Shown: positions 44,504 through 54,431, counted from the stretch's first letter. The stretch is DNA of 64,000 nucleotides from Aquabacterium lacunae (GCF_004310865.1 NZ_SIXI01000003.1:62001-126000); one strand, 5' to 3'. Notes: a model not told the origin generated them from the letters alone. Made by a program: numbers and translations.

Positions 44504-45373
44504 ATGCAAGCCCCTGAAGCTGTCACCCTGCGCTGTGCCGATGGCACCGAATTGCAAGGGCATTTCCTGCCCGCCCATGGGGGCCTGGCCCCCGCCTCGC
44601 GCCTGCCGGTGCTGCTGTGCCCGGCCACAGGCGTGAAGCAGCACTTCTACCTGCGCTTTGCCACCTGGCTGGCCCAGCAAGGCCATGACCTGCTGGTGTT
44701 CGACTACCGAGGCATCGGGCTGTCGCGCCAGGGTTCGCTGGCGCAGTGCAAGGCCACGCTCGCCGAATGGGGGCAGCAGGACCAGGTGGCCGCGCTGGGC
44801 TGGCTGCTGCAGCGCACAGGCGCACCCCAGGTGCTGCTGCTGGGCCACAGCGCCGGTGGGCAGATGATCGGGCTGATGCCCAACCACGCGCACATCAAGC
44901 GCCTGGTGGGGGTGGCGTGCTCCACCGGCTGGTTCAGGCGCATGCGACCGGCCTTCCGGGCACAGGCCGTTTTCGGCCTGCAGATGTTCGTGCCCCTGAG
45001 CATCCGATTCAAGGGCTACGCCCTGACCTCCCGCATCGGCCTGGGCGAAGACCTGCCGGCCCAGGTGGCCCGTCAGTGGGGGCAGTGGTGCAGCCGCGGC
45101 GGTTACGCCACCAATGCTGTCAAGGGCCAGCCCGAGCGTGACTTCCACGCCGAGGTGCGCACCCCCATCACCGTGCTGCACGCCAGTGACGACGACATCG
45201 CCAACGAAGGCACCGTGGCCGACCTGCTGCGCACCTTCCCTGGCGCACCGAAGCAGGCACACCGCATCCAGCCGGCCGACCATGGGTTGAGGGCCATCGG
45301 GCACATCGACTGGTTCCGGCCCTCGCACCAGGCCCTGTGGCCGTTGATCGCGCAGGCACTGCAGGCCGACTGA
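44504..45373 (+). CDS. alpha/beta-hydrolase
   Basis: A 289-residue serine hydrolase of the serine-aminopeptidase-like type. It shows LLVFDYRGIGLSRQG, the nucleophile elbow LLGHSAGGQMIGLMP (~109-123), an acid in TVLHASDDDI and a final H in IQPADHGL. A cap insert with methionine/arginine-rich sequence follows the elbow. No signal peptide, so cytoplasmic. It lies in an apparent operon with marR. The substrate is unknown. Confidence 0.87.
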   Translation: MQAPEAVTLRCADGTELQGHFLPAHGGLAPASRLPVLLCPATGVKQHFYLRFATWLAQQGHDLLVFDYRGIGLSRQGSLAQCKATLAEWGQQDQVAALGWLLQRTGAPQVLLLGHSAGGQMIGLMPNHAHIKRLVGVACSTGWFRRMRPAFRAQAVFGLQMFVPLSIRFKGYALTSRIGLGEDLPAQVARQWGQWCSRGGYATNAVKGQPERDFHAEVRTPITVLHASDDDIANEGTVADLLRTFPGAPKQAHRIQPADHGLRAIGHIDWFRPSHQALWPLIAQALQAD

Positions 45374-45476
45374 CATGTGGTGGCCCTTGCAGCGGGCTGT
45401 GACGCAATCGCCGGAAAAGCAAGGCCTTTGAGCCGGCGCATTGCGGCACTGCAGCCAGCTGCCTACACTGCGACGC

Positions 45477-48167
45477 ATGGACACGCACTACCTTGCGCCG
45501 CTGTTCGCCCCACGCTCGCTCGTGGTCATGGCCGGTGGCTCCGATGCCGAGCACGCTGCCACCCCGCAGGCCATCACCCTGCTCGAAGCGCTGAAAGCAC
45601 AGCGCTTCCAGGGCTCGCTGCAGTTCCTGCACACCCAGACCAGTGGCACCCTGGCCGACCTGATGGAGATTCAGGCCGACCTGGCCTTGATCGCCCTGCC
45701 ACCGGCCGAAGTGCCGGCCGCGCTTGAACTGACGGCCCGCATGGCCTGCAAGGCGGCCATGGTGCTGTGCACCGGCATCACGGCCGAGCAGGCCTCCGTT
45801 TGGCACAAGCAGGCTCGGCGTGAGGGCCTCTACCTGCTGGGGCCCAACACCCTGGGGCTGCAACGCCCGGCCCTGGGCCTGAACGCCAGTGTGCTGGGTC
45901 CCCTGGCCCAAGCTGGCCCTCTGGCGCTGGTGTCTCAATCGGGCTCGCTCACGGCCGCCATGCTGGACTGGGCCGCACGCAATGCGGTGGCCTTTTCCTC
46001 GGTGGTGTCACTCAGCCCACGCTCACCCGTGGGCCTGGCCGAGGCGCTCGACTTCCTGGCCAACGACCCGCACACGCAAAGCATCCTGGTGCACATGGAG
46101 GGCATCGACGACGCGCGTCGCTTCATGAGCGCCCTGCGCTCGGCCGCCAACGCCAAGCCCGTGATCGTGCTCAAGGCCGGTCGCCGTGCCGCCGGGCGGG
46201 CCGCCGCCCTCACCCACACCGGGCACCTGGTGGGCAACGACGACGCCTTCGACGCCGCCTTGCGGCGCGCAGGTGCCGTGCGCGTGAAGTCGTTCGACGA
46301 GATGTTCTCGGCCGCGAAGTGCCTGGCCACCCGCCTGCGCCCACGAGGCAAGCGCCTGGGCATCGTCACCAACGGAGGCGGGCCCGGCGTGCTGGCTGCC
46401 GACTGGGCCCACGAGATTGATCTGACCCTGGGGCAGTTGTCGCCCGACATGGCCGCTGCCCTGCAGTCGGTGCTGCCCCCGTTGGCCTCGCTCAGTGAGC
46501 TGATCGACCTGTCGGAAGACGCCAGCCCCGCGCAGTACCGCGCCGCGATCGACGCCGCCAACCGCGACCCGGCCATCGACGGCCTGCTGGTGATCCATTC
46601 ACCCAAGCCCGGGGCCGACGCTGAAGGCTGCGCCCAAGCCGTGGCCGATTGCAAGGCCAACCTGTCCAAACCGCTGCTGACCTGCTGGATGGGCGACGAG
46701 ACCGTGGGCCCTGCGAGGCGCCTGCTGAACGACGCCAACATCCCGACCTTCCGCACGCCCGAATCGGCCGTGGGGGCTTTCGGCAACCTCAGCACCTTCT
46801 ACCAGAACCAGACCCTGCTGCAGCAAACCCCACCGCCCCTGTCGGCGCTGGCCCAACCCGACATCGAAGGCGCACGGCTGGTCATCGAAGGCGTGCTGGC
46901 CGAGCGCCGCAAGACGCTCACCGAGATGGAGTCGAAGACCCTGCTGTCGGCCTTCCACATCCCCATCACCGAAACCATCGTGGCACGCAGCGCGCACGAG
47001 GCCATGATGATCGCCACGCAGCTGGGCTTTCCGGTGGCGCTCAAGATCGACTCGCCCGACATTTCGCACAAATCCGACGTGCAGGGCGTGGTGCTCAACA
47101 TCGACAACGGGGCGGCCGTGCGCGACGCCTACCAGGCCTTGATCGAACGCGTGAAACGCCTGCGCCCCGACGCCCGCATCCAGGGCGTGACCGTGCAGCA
47201 GATGGCCCGCACCCGCTCGGGCCGCGAGATCTGCATCGGCGTGGTCACCGACGACGTGCTGGGCCCCGTGGTCACGTTCGGCGCCGGCGGCACCATGATC
47301 GAGCTGATCGACGACCGCGCCATGGAGCTGCCGCCGCTGAACCAGTACCTGGCACACCGCCTGATCGAGCGCTCGCGCGTGGCCAGCACCCTGGCCGAAT
47401 GGCGTGGGCTGCCACCGGCCGATCTGAGCGCGCTGGAGCGGGTGCTGCTGCGCGTGTCGGAAATGGTGTGCGAGCTGCCCCAGCTGCGTGAGCTCGACAT
47501 CAACCCCATCATCATCGACGAGCAAGGGGCTGTGGCCGTGGACGCCCGCATCGTGGTGGGCACCGGCCCGCAGGCGGTGGGTGGCCGCTCAGGGGCCTAC
47601 AGCCACCTGCCCATCCTGCCCTACCCGGCACGGCTTGAGCAGGTGTGGCCTTTGCGGGGTGGCGGCGAATACACGATCCGCCCCATCCACACCGAAGACG
47701 CCCAGATGCTGCAGGCCTTGGTGCAAAGCCTCAGCCCGGAAAGCCGTTACTTCCGTTTCGTGTCGCACATGAGCGAGCTGCCCGCGTCGATGCTGGCCAA
47801 GCTCACCCTGATCGACTACGACCGCGAGATGGCCCTGGTGGCCGTCTACAAGGAACGCATCGAAACACCGGAAGGCGAGATGGTCGACCGCGAACGCATC
47901 ATCGGCGTGTCGCGCTACATCACCAACCCCGACCAGACCAGTTGCGAGTTTTCGCTGGTGGTGTCGGACGCCTTCAGCGGTCAAGGGCTGGGCTCACGCC
48001 TGATGGAAAGCATCATGGGGGTGGCCCGCGAGCGCGGTCTCAGCGAGATCGTGGGCCTGGTGCTGACCAACAACGACGGCATGTTGCGGCTGATGCGCAG
48101 CCTGGGTTTTTCGGTCAAACCTTGTGCCGACGACCCGGATTTCCGGGTGGTGACTCACCCTCTGTGA
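45477..48167 (+). CDS. PatZ-like NDP-forming acyl-CoA synthetase/GNAT acetyltransferase
   Basis: An 896-residue two-part protein. Residues ~5-470 resemble the alpha subunit of NDP-forming acyl-CoA synthetases (CoA-binding, then ALVSQSGSLTAAMLDWAARN and a THTGHLVGND segment carrying a histidine). Residues ~480-710 are an ATP-grasp domain (VALKIDSPDISHKSDVQGV). Residues ~725-890 are a GNAT acetyltransferase (LVVSDAFSGQGLGSRLMESI). This is the layout of Pat/PatZ protein acetyltransferases that modify and switch off acyl-CoA synthetases. The start at 45477 is favoured over 45441. It overlaps the convergent acyltransferase gene by 13 bases. Confidence 0.87.
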   Translation: MDTHYLAPLFAPRSLVVMAGGSDAEHAATPQAITLLEALKAQRFQGSLQFLHTQTSGTLADLMEIQADLALIALPPAEVPAALELTARMACKAAMVLCTGITAEQASVWHKQARREGLYLLGPNTLGLQRPALGLNASVLGPLAQAGPLALVSQSGSLTAAMLDWAARNAVAFSSVVSLSPRSPVGLAEALDFLANDPHTQSILVHMEGIDDARRFMSALRSAANAKPVIVLKAGRRAAGRAAALTHTGHLVGNDDAFDAALRRAGAVRVKSFDEMFSAAKCLATRLRPRGKRLGIVTNGGGPGVLAADWAHEIDLTLGQLSPDMAAALQSVLPPLASLSELIDLSEDASPAQYRAAIDAANRDPAIDGLLVIHSPKPGADAEGCAQAVADCKANLSKPLLTCWMGDETVGPARRLLNDANIPTFRTPESAVGAFGNLSTFYQNQTLLQQTPPPLSALAQPDIEGARLVIEGVLAERRKTLTEMESKTLLSAFHIPITETIVARSAHEAMMIATQLGFPVALKIDSPDISHKSDVQGVVLNIDNGAAVRDAYQALIERVKRLRPDARIQGVTVQQMARTRSGREICIGVVTDDVLGPVVTFGAGGTMIELIDDRAMELPPLNQYLAHRLIERSRVASTLAEWRGLPPADLSALERVLLRVSEMVCELPQLRELDINPIIIDEQGAVAVDARIVVGTGPQAVGGRSGAYSHLPILPYPARLEQVWPLRGGGEYTIRPIHTEDAQMLQALVQSLSPESRYFRFVSHMSELPASMLAKLTLIDYDREMALVAVYKERIETPEGEMVDRERIIGVSRYITNPDQTSCEFSLVVSDAFSGQGLGSRLMESIMGVARERGLSEIVGLVLTNNDGMLRLMRSLGFSVKPCADDPDFRVVTHPL

Positions 48168-49225
48168 GGTCGGGTCGCCTGGGTCAGGAACCACTGCTCG
48201 AGCGTGTGGCGCGAGCACCAGGCGATGCCGACAGACAACAACGTGCCCACCCCAGTGATCCACAAGAACCTGTCGATCGGTGAGGCTTGAGGCTCCACCA
48301 GGGAAACCCAGGGTGCCAGCCGGTCGTACACCCACTGATGCACGAGATAGACCCCGAAGCTGATGTGTGAAAGCCAAGCCAACCCGGCCGACAAGGTGCC
48401 AGATCGCGGTGCCTTGGCTGTCAGCATCACACACAAAGCCCCGCAGAACAGCAGCAGCCAGGGGCTCAGGCGCAGCACCTGTGCCCATGAAGAGGACAGA
48501 TTGGAAGCCCAGGCCATCTGCCATGCAAGGCCCAAGGCCCCAGCCATCAGCAAGACCCTGCCCACCCCACTCAATGAGTGGCCCTGACGGTGCCACACCG
48601 CCACCAGGGCACCGGCCGCAAAGAAGTCTGCCAACACCCACGTTTTGTAACTGATGTCCTGGAAGGCTGGGGGTGCCCATGCCAGAAGGGCCCATTTCCA
48701 TAGTGGCATGCCCAGGATCATGGCCAAGCACATCGCCGATCGCCATTCCGGCCGACACAGGCGCAGCACCCAGGGCCAGACCAGGTAGAACTGCTCTTCG
48801 ACCGACAGCGACCAGAATGGGCCGTACTCGCTTTGCTGTGCCAACAGGCCAGGCATGTTGCACAAGAAGAGCAGGCACACCAGCACATAGGGTGTGGTCA
48901 CAGTTCCGGTCAGCCACAACAACCCCACCATCAGCAGGTAGGCTGGCAGGATGCGGGCCGCTCGGCGCACGTAGAAGTGGCCCAATGCGCCGGGTTGGCT
49001 CTGCGTGTCCAGCAGGATGCCGGTGATCAGAAACCCCGACAGCACAAAGAAGAGGTGAACGCCACTCCAGCATTGCTTGAAGACCAGCAGCAAGGCCTCA
49101 GCGGGTGGCGGCAAGGCTGCAATCTGCGGGTCGGTCAGCACGCAACTGCCGTGATACAGCAACACCATGGCGATGGCCAGGCCACGCAAAACGTCGAGCC
49201 CAGGGGCCCTGTGGTTCTGATTCAT
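48155..49225 (-). CDS. acyltransferase family 3 (OafA/YrhL type)
   Basis: A 356-residue membrane acyltransferase with about ten membrane segments. The motifs are typical: GLDVLRGLAIAMVLLYHG with catalytic histidine near residue 25, FFVLSGFLITGILL, RAARILPAYLL and SLSVEEQFYLVWPWVL. Members O-acetylate polysaccharides or lipids at the cell surface. It stands alone without a visible polysaccharide cluster, so the acceptor is unknown. Confidence 0.9.
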   Translation of the reverse strand: MNQNHRAPGLDVLRGLAIAMVLLYHGSCVLTDPQIAALPPPAEALLLVFKQCWSGVHLFFVLSGFLITGILLDTQSQPGALGHFYVRRAARILPAYLLMVGLLWLTGTVTTPYVLVCLLFLCNMPGLLAQQSEYGPFWSLSVEEQFYLVWPWVLRLCRPEWRSAMCLAMILGMPLWKWALLAWAPPAFQDISYKTWVLADFFAAGALVAVWHRQGHSLSGVGRVLLMAGALGLAWQMAWASNLSSSWAQVLRLSPWLLLFCGALCVMLTAKAPRSGTLSAGLAWLSHISFGVYLVHQWVYDRLAPWVSLVEPQASPIDRFLWITGVGTLLSVGIAWCSRHTLEQWFLTQATRPHRG

Positions 49226-49312
49226 GTCTCCCGATTCCCGAGGGGGCAGGCAGGGGCTGCATCTGGACTGTGGCCCATGCGTTTGAGGCGCACGTTATCA
49301 TTTGCGAATCAC

Positions 49313-49675
49313 ATGCGCCACCGCCCATCCCTCATTTTGCTGCTGACCGTGTGGCTGCACACGGTGCTCAACGTGCCGTGGCACCATGCCCAGCACGTGG
49401 CAGATCTGTGGCCACACACCACCTTGTCGGCGGAGTCCGCAGCCCACGCCGGCGCTGCAACCGACACAGAGAATCATGGCCCCGACGACGAGTCGCACCA
49501 CAGCCAGTGCGCCTGGTGCACGGTGCTGGCGCATGCAGTCCTGGGTGCACCGTCACTGCAGGCACCGCCTGCCCTGCTGACATCGACCAGCCGAACAGCC
49601 GTCGCCCTGCCCATCGGGCCCGGGCGACAAGCCTGGCGTCTGGCTTGGGCCAGAGCGCCCCCTGCCTCCACCTGA
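49313..49675 (+). CDS. DUF2946-like secreted protein of the uptake operon
   Basis: A 120-residue protein with an N-terminal signal or membrane segment (PSLILLLTVWLHTVLNVPW). The mature part is histidine-rich (PWHHAQHV) and carries HHSQCAWCTVLAHAVLG around residue 63, the H/C pattern of DUF2946-like proteins found near metal-receptor genes. It may bind a metal in the periplasm. An ATG at 49277 is an alternative start. It is 177 bases upstream of the TonB receptor gene on the same strand, and probably belongs to the same uptake system. Confidence 0.6.
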   Translation: MRHRPSLILLLTVWLHTVLNVPWHHAQHVADLWPHTTLSAESAAHAGAATDTENHGPDDESHHSQCAWCTVLAHAVLGAPSLQAPPALLTSTSRTAVALPIGPGRQAWRLAWARAPPAST

Positions 49676-49807
49676 CACGCGCTCTGCCCTCTTGGAGGGC
49701 CCTGTCTGCGACCGTCAGCCCCATGCGGGCCTGACGTCGCCTTTGCCGTGCGTGGCCATGCACTGTCATGCCATACCCGGTGCCTGATCCTCGGTCAGGT
49801 GCGTGTC

Positions 49808-49827
49808 CTGGCCCCACCAGGGGCCAG
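49808..49827 (+). promoter_or_regulatory. leader hairpin before the TonB receptor gene
   Basis: CTGGCCCC and GGGGCCAG make a perfect 8-bp stem with an ACCA loop, ending 25 bases before the receptor ATG. No T-run follows, so it is not an ordinary terminator. The receptor start has no clear ribosome site, so the hairpin may influence translation. No known riboswitch consensus was recognised here. Confidence 0.4.
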
Positions 49828-49852
49828 TGCGGTCGCGCCTGCGTTTACGCCC

Positions 49853-51910
49853 ATGAAACACTCTCACATCGCCCTGGCCATGGCTGCTGCCTGGCCTTTG
49901 CTCCCTGCCTCCGTGCTTGCCGACGAATCCACCCAGGTGCTGGGTGACATCCAGGTCACGGCCCGCAGTGGCACAGGTGCCCTGCTCACCCGCAACGTGC
50001 TGACCTCGGTCGACGTCATCACCGCGGACAAACTGCAGCACCAGAACGTGCTCAACAGCTGGGAACTGCTCGGCCTGATGCCCGGCCTGCAAATGACCGA
50101 AACCCGCATGGGGGCCGAGTCGGGCAAAGCCACCTTCCGGGCCTTCAATGGCGAGGGCTACCTCAATGGCATCAAGGTGCTGATCGATGGTGTGCCCAGC
50201 AATGTCAACAGCGGCAACCAACGCTTCATCGACATGATCTTCCCCATCGAGCTCGACTACATCGAGGTGGTGCGGGGCACGAACGACCCGCGCCATGGGC
50301 TTCACAACATCGGCGGCAACTTCCAGATGGTCACCCGCCAGGGTGGTCAGTATCAGGAAGGTCGCGTGACCGTGGGCAGCTTCAACACCCGCGAAGTGCA
50401 ACTGGCCCTGGGGCATGAAGCCGGCAACTGGTCACAGAACTACACCCTGGCCCACCAGGCCTCTGACGGGCACCGCGACCACAGCGAGCAAGAAAAACTT
50501 TCGCTGAGTGGCAAATGGTTCTACAGCCTGCCTGCACAGGGCCTGAAGGCGGGTCTGGTGCTGCGCGCCTACCAGCACGACGCACTGGAGCCTGGTTACC
50601 TCACGGCCTCTGAACTGGCTCAAGACAGGGCGCAGTCGCCTGCGAAAAATGCCAATGACCGCAGCGACCGCGAAATGCACCAGGCGGCCTTGCACCTGGA
50701 CTGGCAGGCCACCGACCAGCTGTTCTGGAGCAACCGCCTGTACCTCAATGCCTACGACGACGACCGCCGCATCACCTTCACCAGCAACCCGGTGGGCAAC
50801 GGCCCACGGCAACGCCGCCAATGGCAGGAAGAACAGCTGGGCTGGGTGAGCAGCCTGACCTGGCGCGCCAATGCCCAATGGCAATTGGAGGGCGGGCTGA
50901 ATGTCGAGCGCCAGGACAACCATTACCGGCGCGTGCGCTTCAATCACAGCGTGCCCACGCAGTTTGATGTGACGCCAGCGTTCATCCAGAATGACGACGA
51001 CTACACGCTGAACAACGTCGGCGCCTACGTGCAGGCCGTGTGGCGGCCTGACGCCCACTGGAAGGTGGTGCCTGCACTGCGCGTGGACCGCTTCTCGGGC
51101 AACACAGTGCTGCAAAACAGCGCGCAAGCCGAGTACCCGCTTCAGAGTTATGGCTGGATCGAGCAGCCCAAGCTGAGCGTGGTGTACAGCCCCAGCGCAA
51201 AGACCAGTGTGTACGCCAACTGGGGCCAGACCTTCCAGGCCCTGACTGGCTCGCGCGACCCCGCCTACATGCGGCCCGGGGTCAAGGCCTTCCAAGCGTC
51301 CATCAACACCGGCAAGGAGTTGGGCGTGAAGTTCAAGCCCCTCGACCGCACCGAGGCTCGCGTGGCCCTGTGGCGCCAGGATTCTCCGGAAGAAGTGGCC
51401 AACATGCCCAGCATCGGCAGCACGGTGAACCTGGGCAGCACGCGTCGCCAAGGCCTGGACCTGCAGGTCAGCGCACGCCCCACCGAACGCCTGCAGGTGT
51501 GGGCCTCTCACTCGGCTCAACAGGCCAAGGTTCGGCGTGGCACGGTGGACGGCGTGGTGCTGGACGGCAATGAGGTGATCTCGACACCCCGCCACATCAG
51601 CAACCTGGGGGCGGACCTGAAAGCCACCGATCGCTTGACACTGGGGGTGCAGGCTCGCTCGCAAGGCAAGTACTTCATCGACAACGCCAACCGCCAGGGC
51701 CGCTTCGGCAGCTTCGCACTGCTGGATGCGCGCGCCGGTTACGCCTTGAGCCGCCAGGTCAGCCTGGACCTGCAGGTCAAAAACGTGACCGACCGCGCCT
51801 ACGAATACGTCTGGTATGACAACTTCTGGTGGCCTGCCGGACAGCATCAGCCCATGTTCTCACCGGGTCCAGGTCGTGCGCTGTTCGTGTCGGTGAACGT
51901 CAAGCTGTGA
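49853..51910 (+). CDS. TonB-dependent outer-membrane receptor
   Basis: A 685-residue receptor with a signal peptide (1-22, ending SVLADE), a TonB-box-like segment DIQVTAR, the plug domain (~35-160; VIDGVPSNVNSG-type LIDG and IEVVRGTNDPRHG) and a C-terminal beta-barrel ending RALFVSVNVKL. The start MKHSHIALAM is chosen for the signal peptide; an earlier in-frame ATG at 49748 lacks one. It overlaps the next gene (GTGA), so outer- and inner-membrane parts are co-translated. Substrate probably a metal chelate or siderophore. Confidence 0.92.
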   Translation: MKHSHIALAMAAAWPLLPASVLADESTQVLGDIQVTARSGTGALLTRNVLTSVDVITADKLQHQNVLNSWELLGLMPGLQMTETRMGAESGKATFRAFNGEGYLNGIKVLIDGVPSNVNSGNQRFIDMIFPIELDYIEVVRGTNDPRHGLHNIGGNFQMVTRQGGQYQEGRVTVGSFNTREVQLALGHEAGNWSQNYTLAHQASDGHRDHSEQEKLSLSGKWFYSLPAQGLKAGLVLRAYQHDALEPGYLTASELAQDRAQSPAKNANDRSDREMHQAALHLDWQATDQLFWSNRLYLNAYDDDRRITFTSNPVGNGPRQRRQWQEEQLGWVSSLTWRANAQWQLEGGLNVERQDNHYRRVRFNHSVPTQFDVTPAFIQNDDDYTLNNVGAYVQAVWRPDAHWKVVPALRVDRFSGNTVLQNSAQAEYPLQSYGWIEQPKLSVVYSPSAKTSVYANWGQTFQALTGSRDPAYMRPGVKAFQASINTGKELGVKFKPLDRTEARVALWRQDSPEEVANMPSIGSTVNLGSTRRQGLDLQVSARPTERLQVWASHSAQQAKVRRGTVDGVVLDGNEVISTPRHISNLGADLKATDRLTLGVQARSQGKYFIDNANRQGRFGSFALLDARAGYALSRQVSLDLQVKNVTDRAYEYVWYDNFWWPAGQHQPMFSPGPGRALFVSVNVKL

Positions 51911-53475
51911 CCACCCAAGCCTTGAGCCCCTGGGGCCTGTCGAGAAGGCAGGCCCTGGGCGCCTTGCCCACGCTGGCTGCCCTGGGCACAGAGCAAGCCT
52001 GGGCCACCGCCGAGCGCACACTGCAACTGGTGGCGCCCTGGGAAGTGGGCGGGCTGTCACCGCTGCGCAGTGGCCACCTGTTCGTGCGCCTGCAGGTGGC
52101 AGAGACCTTGGTCGACACCGACCTTCAGGGGCGGCTGAAGGCCGGACTGGCCCAGGCGTGGCAGGTGTCGTCCGATGGTCTGCGCTGGCGCTTCACCCTG
52201 CGCCCGGGGGCACAGTTTCACCACGGCCAACCGGTGCGCGCGCAGGATGTGGTGCAGGCGCTGGAAAGGGCCCGCACGCCTCCGGGCATGCTCAGCTGCC
52301 TGCCCATTGCACGCCTGGAGGCTGCCGCATCCAACGTGGTCGATCTGCACCTCATGCAGCCGCTCCACAGCCTGCCCCATTGGCTGACGCACCCCACCAC
52401 CCTGGTGCTGTCGCCCGACAGTTACGACGCGAAAGGGGTTGTTCAGCGCCTGATCGCAACAGGCCCCTACGAGGTTGTGCATTACGCACCTCCGCAGTCT
52501 CTGACGCTGCAAGCCGCAGCCTCATGGCGGCACCAGGCCCCGCCTCAGGCGGTGAGGCAGGTGCACTATCTGGCTGCAGGGCGGGCCGAGACGCGGGCCT
52601 TGATGGCCCTGGGCCAGCAGGCTGACGTGGCCCACGGGCTGGACCCGGTCAGCCTGGCACGCGTGAGGCGCGACCCCAGACTGAACGTGCTCGCGGTCAC
52701 AGTGCCACGTGCCGTGGTGCTCAAGCTCAACAGCGCCCACCCGGCCCTGCAAGACCTGCGTGTGCGCCAGGCCTTGAGCCTGGCGCTGGACCGCACGGGC
52801 GTGGCGCGCGCTCTGCTGCGAGACCCCGACATGGCAGCCACGCAGTTGCTGCCGCCCAGCCTGCCCGACTGGCATTTCGCCGACCTGCCACCGCTGCGGC
52901 ATGACCCTGTGGGTGCGCGTGAGTTGCTGCGCCAGGCAGGGTGGCGCATGCACGATCGAACGTGGCAACACCCTCGCCATGGCCGCCTGCAACTCACACT
53001 GCGCACCTACCCCGATCGCCCTGAGTTGCCCTTGATCGCCACCGCGTTGCAGGCCCAGTGGCAGGCCCTGGGGGTGCCAGTGCGCGTGCAGATCGGCAAC
53101 AGCGGAGACATTCCCCTGGGCCATCGCGACGGCAGTCTGGAGATGGCCCTGATCGCACGGCTGTACGGCAGCTTGCCCGACCCCGCTGGCACCCTGCTGC
53201 GTGACTTCGGCCCGCAAGGTGGCGACTGGGGCGCCATGGGTTGGACGGATGGGGGGATGGTGCGCGCACTTGAACAACTGGTGCGTGAGCCCTTGCCGCA
53301 GGCGCGTGCTCAGGCTTTGCGACACCAGGTGAGCACCGTGCTGCAGACCCAGCTGCCGGTGGTGCCTGTGTGCTGGGTGCGGCAACAGGTGGCTGTGGGC
53401 CCGCGGGTGAAGGGGCTGGTGCTCGACCCGCTGGAGCGAAGCCATCGGCTCACGGACCTGAGGTGGCGTGCATGA
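51907..53475 (+). CDS. ABC transporter substrate-binding protein, family 5 (peptide/nickel type)
   Basis: A 522-residue periplasmic binding protein of the DppA/NikA/OppA family. It begins with GTG overlapping the receptor stop codon. A Tat-like SRRQALGALPTLAALG signal precedes the mature part, which shows the family segment LAQAWQVSSDGLRWRFTLRPGAQFHHGQPVRAQDVVQALE. Members bind di/oligopeptides, nickel-chelates or opine metallophores. Coupling to a TonB receptor argues for a metal chelate. The real substrate cannot be read from sequence. Confidence 0.88.
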   Translation: MTTQALSPWGLSRRQALGALPTLAALGTEQAWATAERTLQLVAPWEVGGLSPLRSGHLFVRLQVAETLVDTDLQGRLKAGLAQAWQVSSDGLRWRFTLRPGAQFHHGQPVRAQDVVQALERARTPPGMLSCLPIARLEAAASNVVDLHLMQPLHSLPHWLTHPTTLVLSPDSYDAKGVVQRLIATGPYEVVHYAPPQSLTLQAAASWRHQAPPQAVRQVHYLAAGRAETRALMALGQQADVAHGLDPVSLARVRRDPRLNVLAVTVPRAVVLKLNSAHPALQDLRVRQALSLALDRTGVARALLRDPDMAATQLLPPSLPDWHFADLPPLRHDPVGARELLRQAGWRMHDRTWQHPRHGRLQLTLRTYPDRPELPLIATALQAQWQALGVPVRVQIGNSGDIPLGHRDGSLEMALIARLYGSLPDPAGTLLRDFGPQGGDWGAMGWTDGGMVRALEQLVREPLPQARAQALRHQVSTVLQTQLPVVPVCWVRQQVAVGPRVKGLVLDPLERSHRLTDLRWRA

Positions 53476-54431
53476 CCCGGCTGATGCTCCAGCGACTGGC
53501 CACCGCGCTGGCCGTGTGCACCCTGGTGGTCAGCCTCAGCTGGGCCATGGTGTGGATGTTGCCCGGTGATGTGGCCATGCGGGTGGCCGCGGGTCGTCAT
53601 GGTCACGACCTGGTCACTGTGGCAGCCGCCGACGCGGTGCGACAAGAGTTGGGGCTGGCGCTGCCCGTCTGGCAGGCCTGGCTTCAGTGGTGTCTGACCT
53701 TGCTGCAGCAAGGTCTGGGGCATTCATGGGTGTCAGGCCGATCGGTGTGGGCTGAGCTTCAGCACCAGTTGGGCGCCACACTGAGCCTGACCGGTACGGC
53801 ACTGCTGGCCGCACTGGCCATCGGCCTGCCTCTGGGCTGGCAAGCGGGTCGCCATCCTGGCAGCCTCACCGACCGGCTGGGCATGGCCGCTTGCGTGCTG
53901 TTGCGGGCCCTGCCACCATTTTTGCTGGCGGTGGTCCTGATGCTGTGGGTGGCCGTGCACTGGGGCGTGCTGCCCGTGGCCGGCATGGCTGGCGAGATGA
54001 GCGGTGTGCTGCCCGCCCTCACCTTGGCTTTGGGACTGGCGGCCAGCCTGGCACAAGTCACACGGCAGGCCGTCCTGGCAGCGGTGAGCCTGCCCTCGCA
54101 TCAGTTTGCGCGCACCTGTGGCCTCAGCGAAGCGCAGGTCGCCTGGCAACACGATGCACGCCATGCCGCAGCCCCTGTGCTCAGCCACCTGGGCGTGCAA
54201 ACGGTGTGGTTGCTCGAAGGTGCCGTGGTGGTTGAAAGCCTGTTCGCATGGCCAGGCATTGGCCATGCCCTGGTGCACGCGGTCTTCGCGAGAGACGTCC
54301 CCATGATCCAGGGCTGTGCGCTGTGCATGGCCCTGCTGTTCGTGGGGGTGCGCACAGCGGTCGACCTGCTCTGTCAACAACTGGATGCGCGCGGACACCC
54401 GGCCAGCCTCCACGGAAGGGCCTCCACATGA
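53472..54431 (+). CDS. ABC transporter permease (DppB/NikB type)
   Basis: A 319-residue inner-membrane permease with about six segments (first at ~8-30, MLQRLATALAVCTLVVSLSW). The family pattern FLLAVVLMLWVAVHWGVLPVAG and the late VVVESLFAWPGIGHALVHAVFARDVPMIQG are clear. Its start overlaps the binding-protein stop by 4 bases and its stop overlaps the next permease by 4, showing tight coupling. Confidence 0.9.
   Translation: MTRLMLQRLATALAVCTLVVSLSWAMVWMLPGDVAMRVAAGRHGHDLVTVAAADAVRQELGLALPVWQAWLQWCLTLLQQGLGHSWVSGRSVWAELQHQLGATLSLTGTALLAALAIGLPLGWQAGRHPGSLTDRLGMAACVLLRALPPFLLAVVLMLWVAVHWGVLPVAGMAGEMSGVLPALTLALGLAASLAQVTRQAVLAAVSLPSHQFARTCGLSEAQVAWQHDARHAAAPVLSHLGVQTVWLLEGAVVVESLFAWPGIGHALVHAVFARDVPMIQGCALCMALLFVGVRTAVDLLCQQLDARGHPASLHGRAST

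Noticed and set aside
49290-49312. Possible Fur or Zur box in the A/T-richer stretch before the DUF2946-like gene
   Set aside because: ACGTTATCATTTGCGAATCA does not align with the Fur 19-mer or a Zur palindrome beyond a few positions.
49676-49852. Possible cobalamin or other riboswitch before the TonB receptor gene
   Set aside because: I looked for the B12-box and a purine-rich multi-stem layout and found only one simple 8-bp hairpin; no riboswitch consensus could be recognised.
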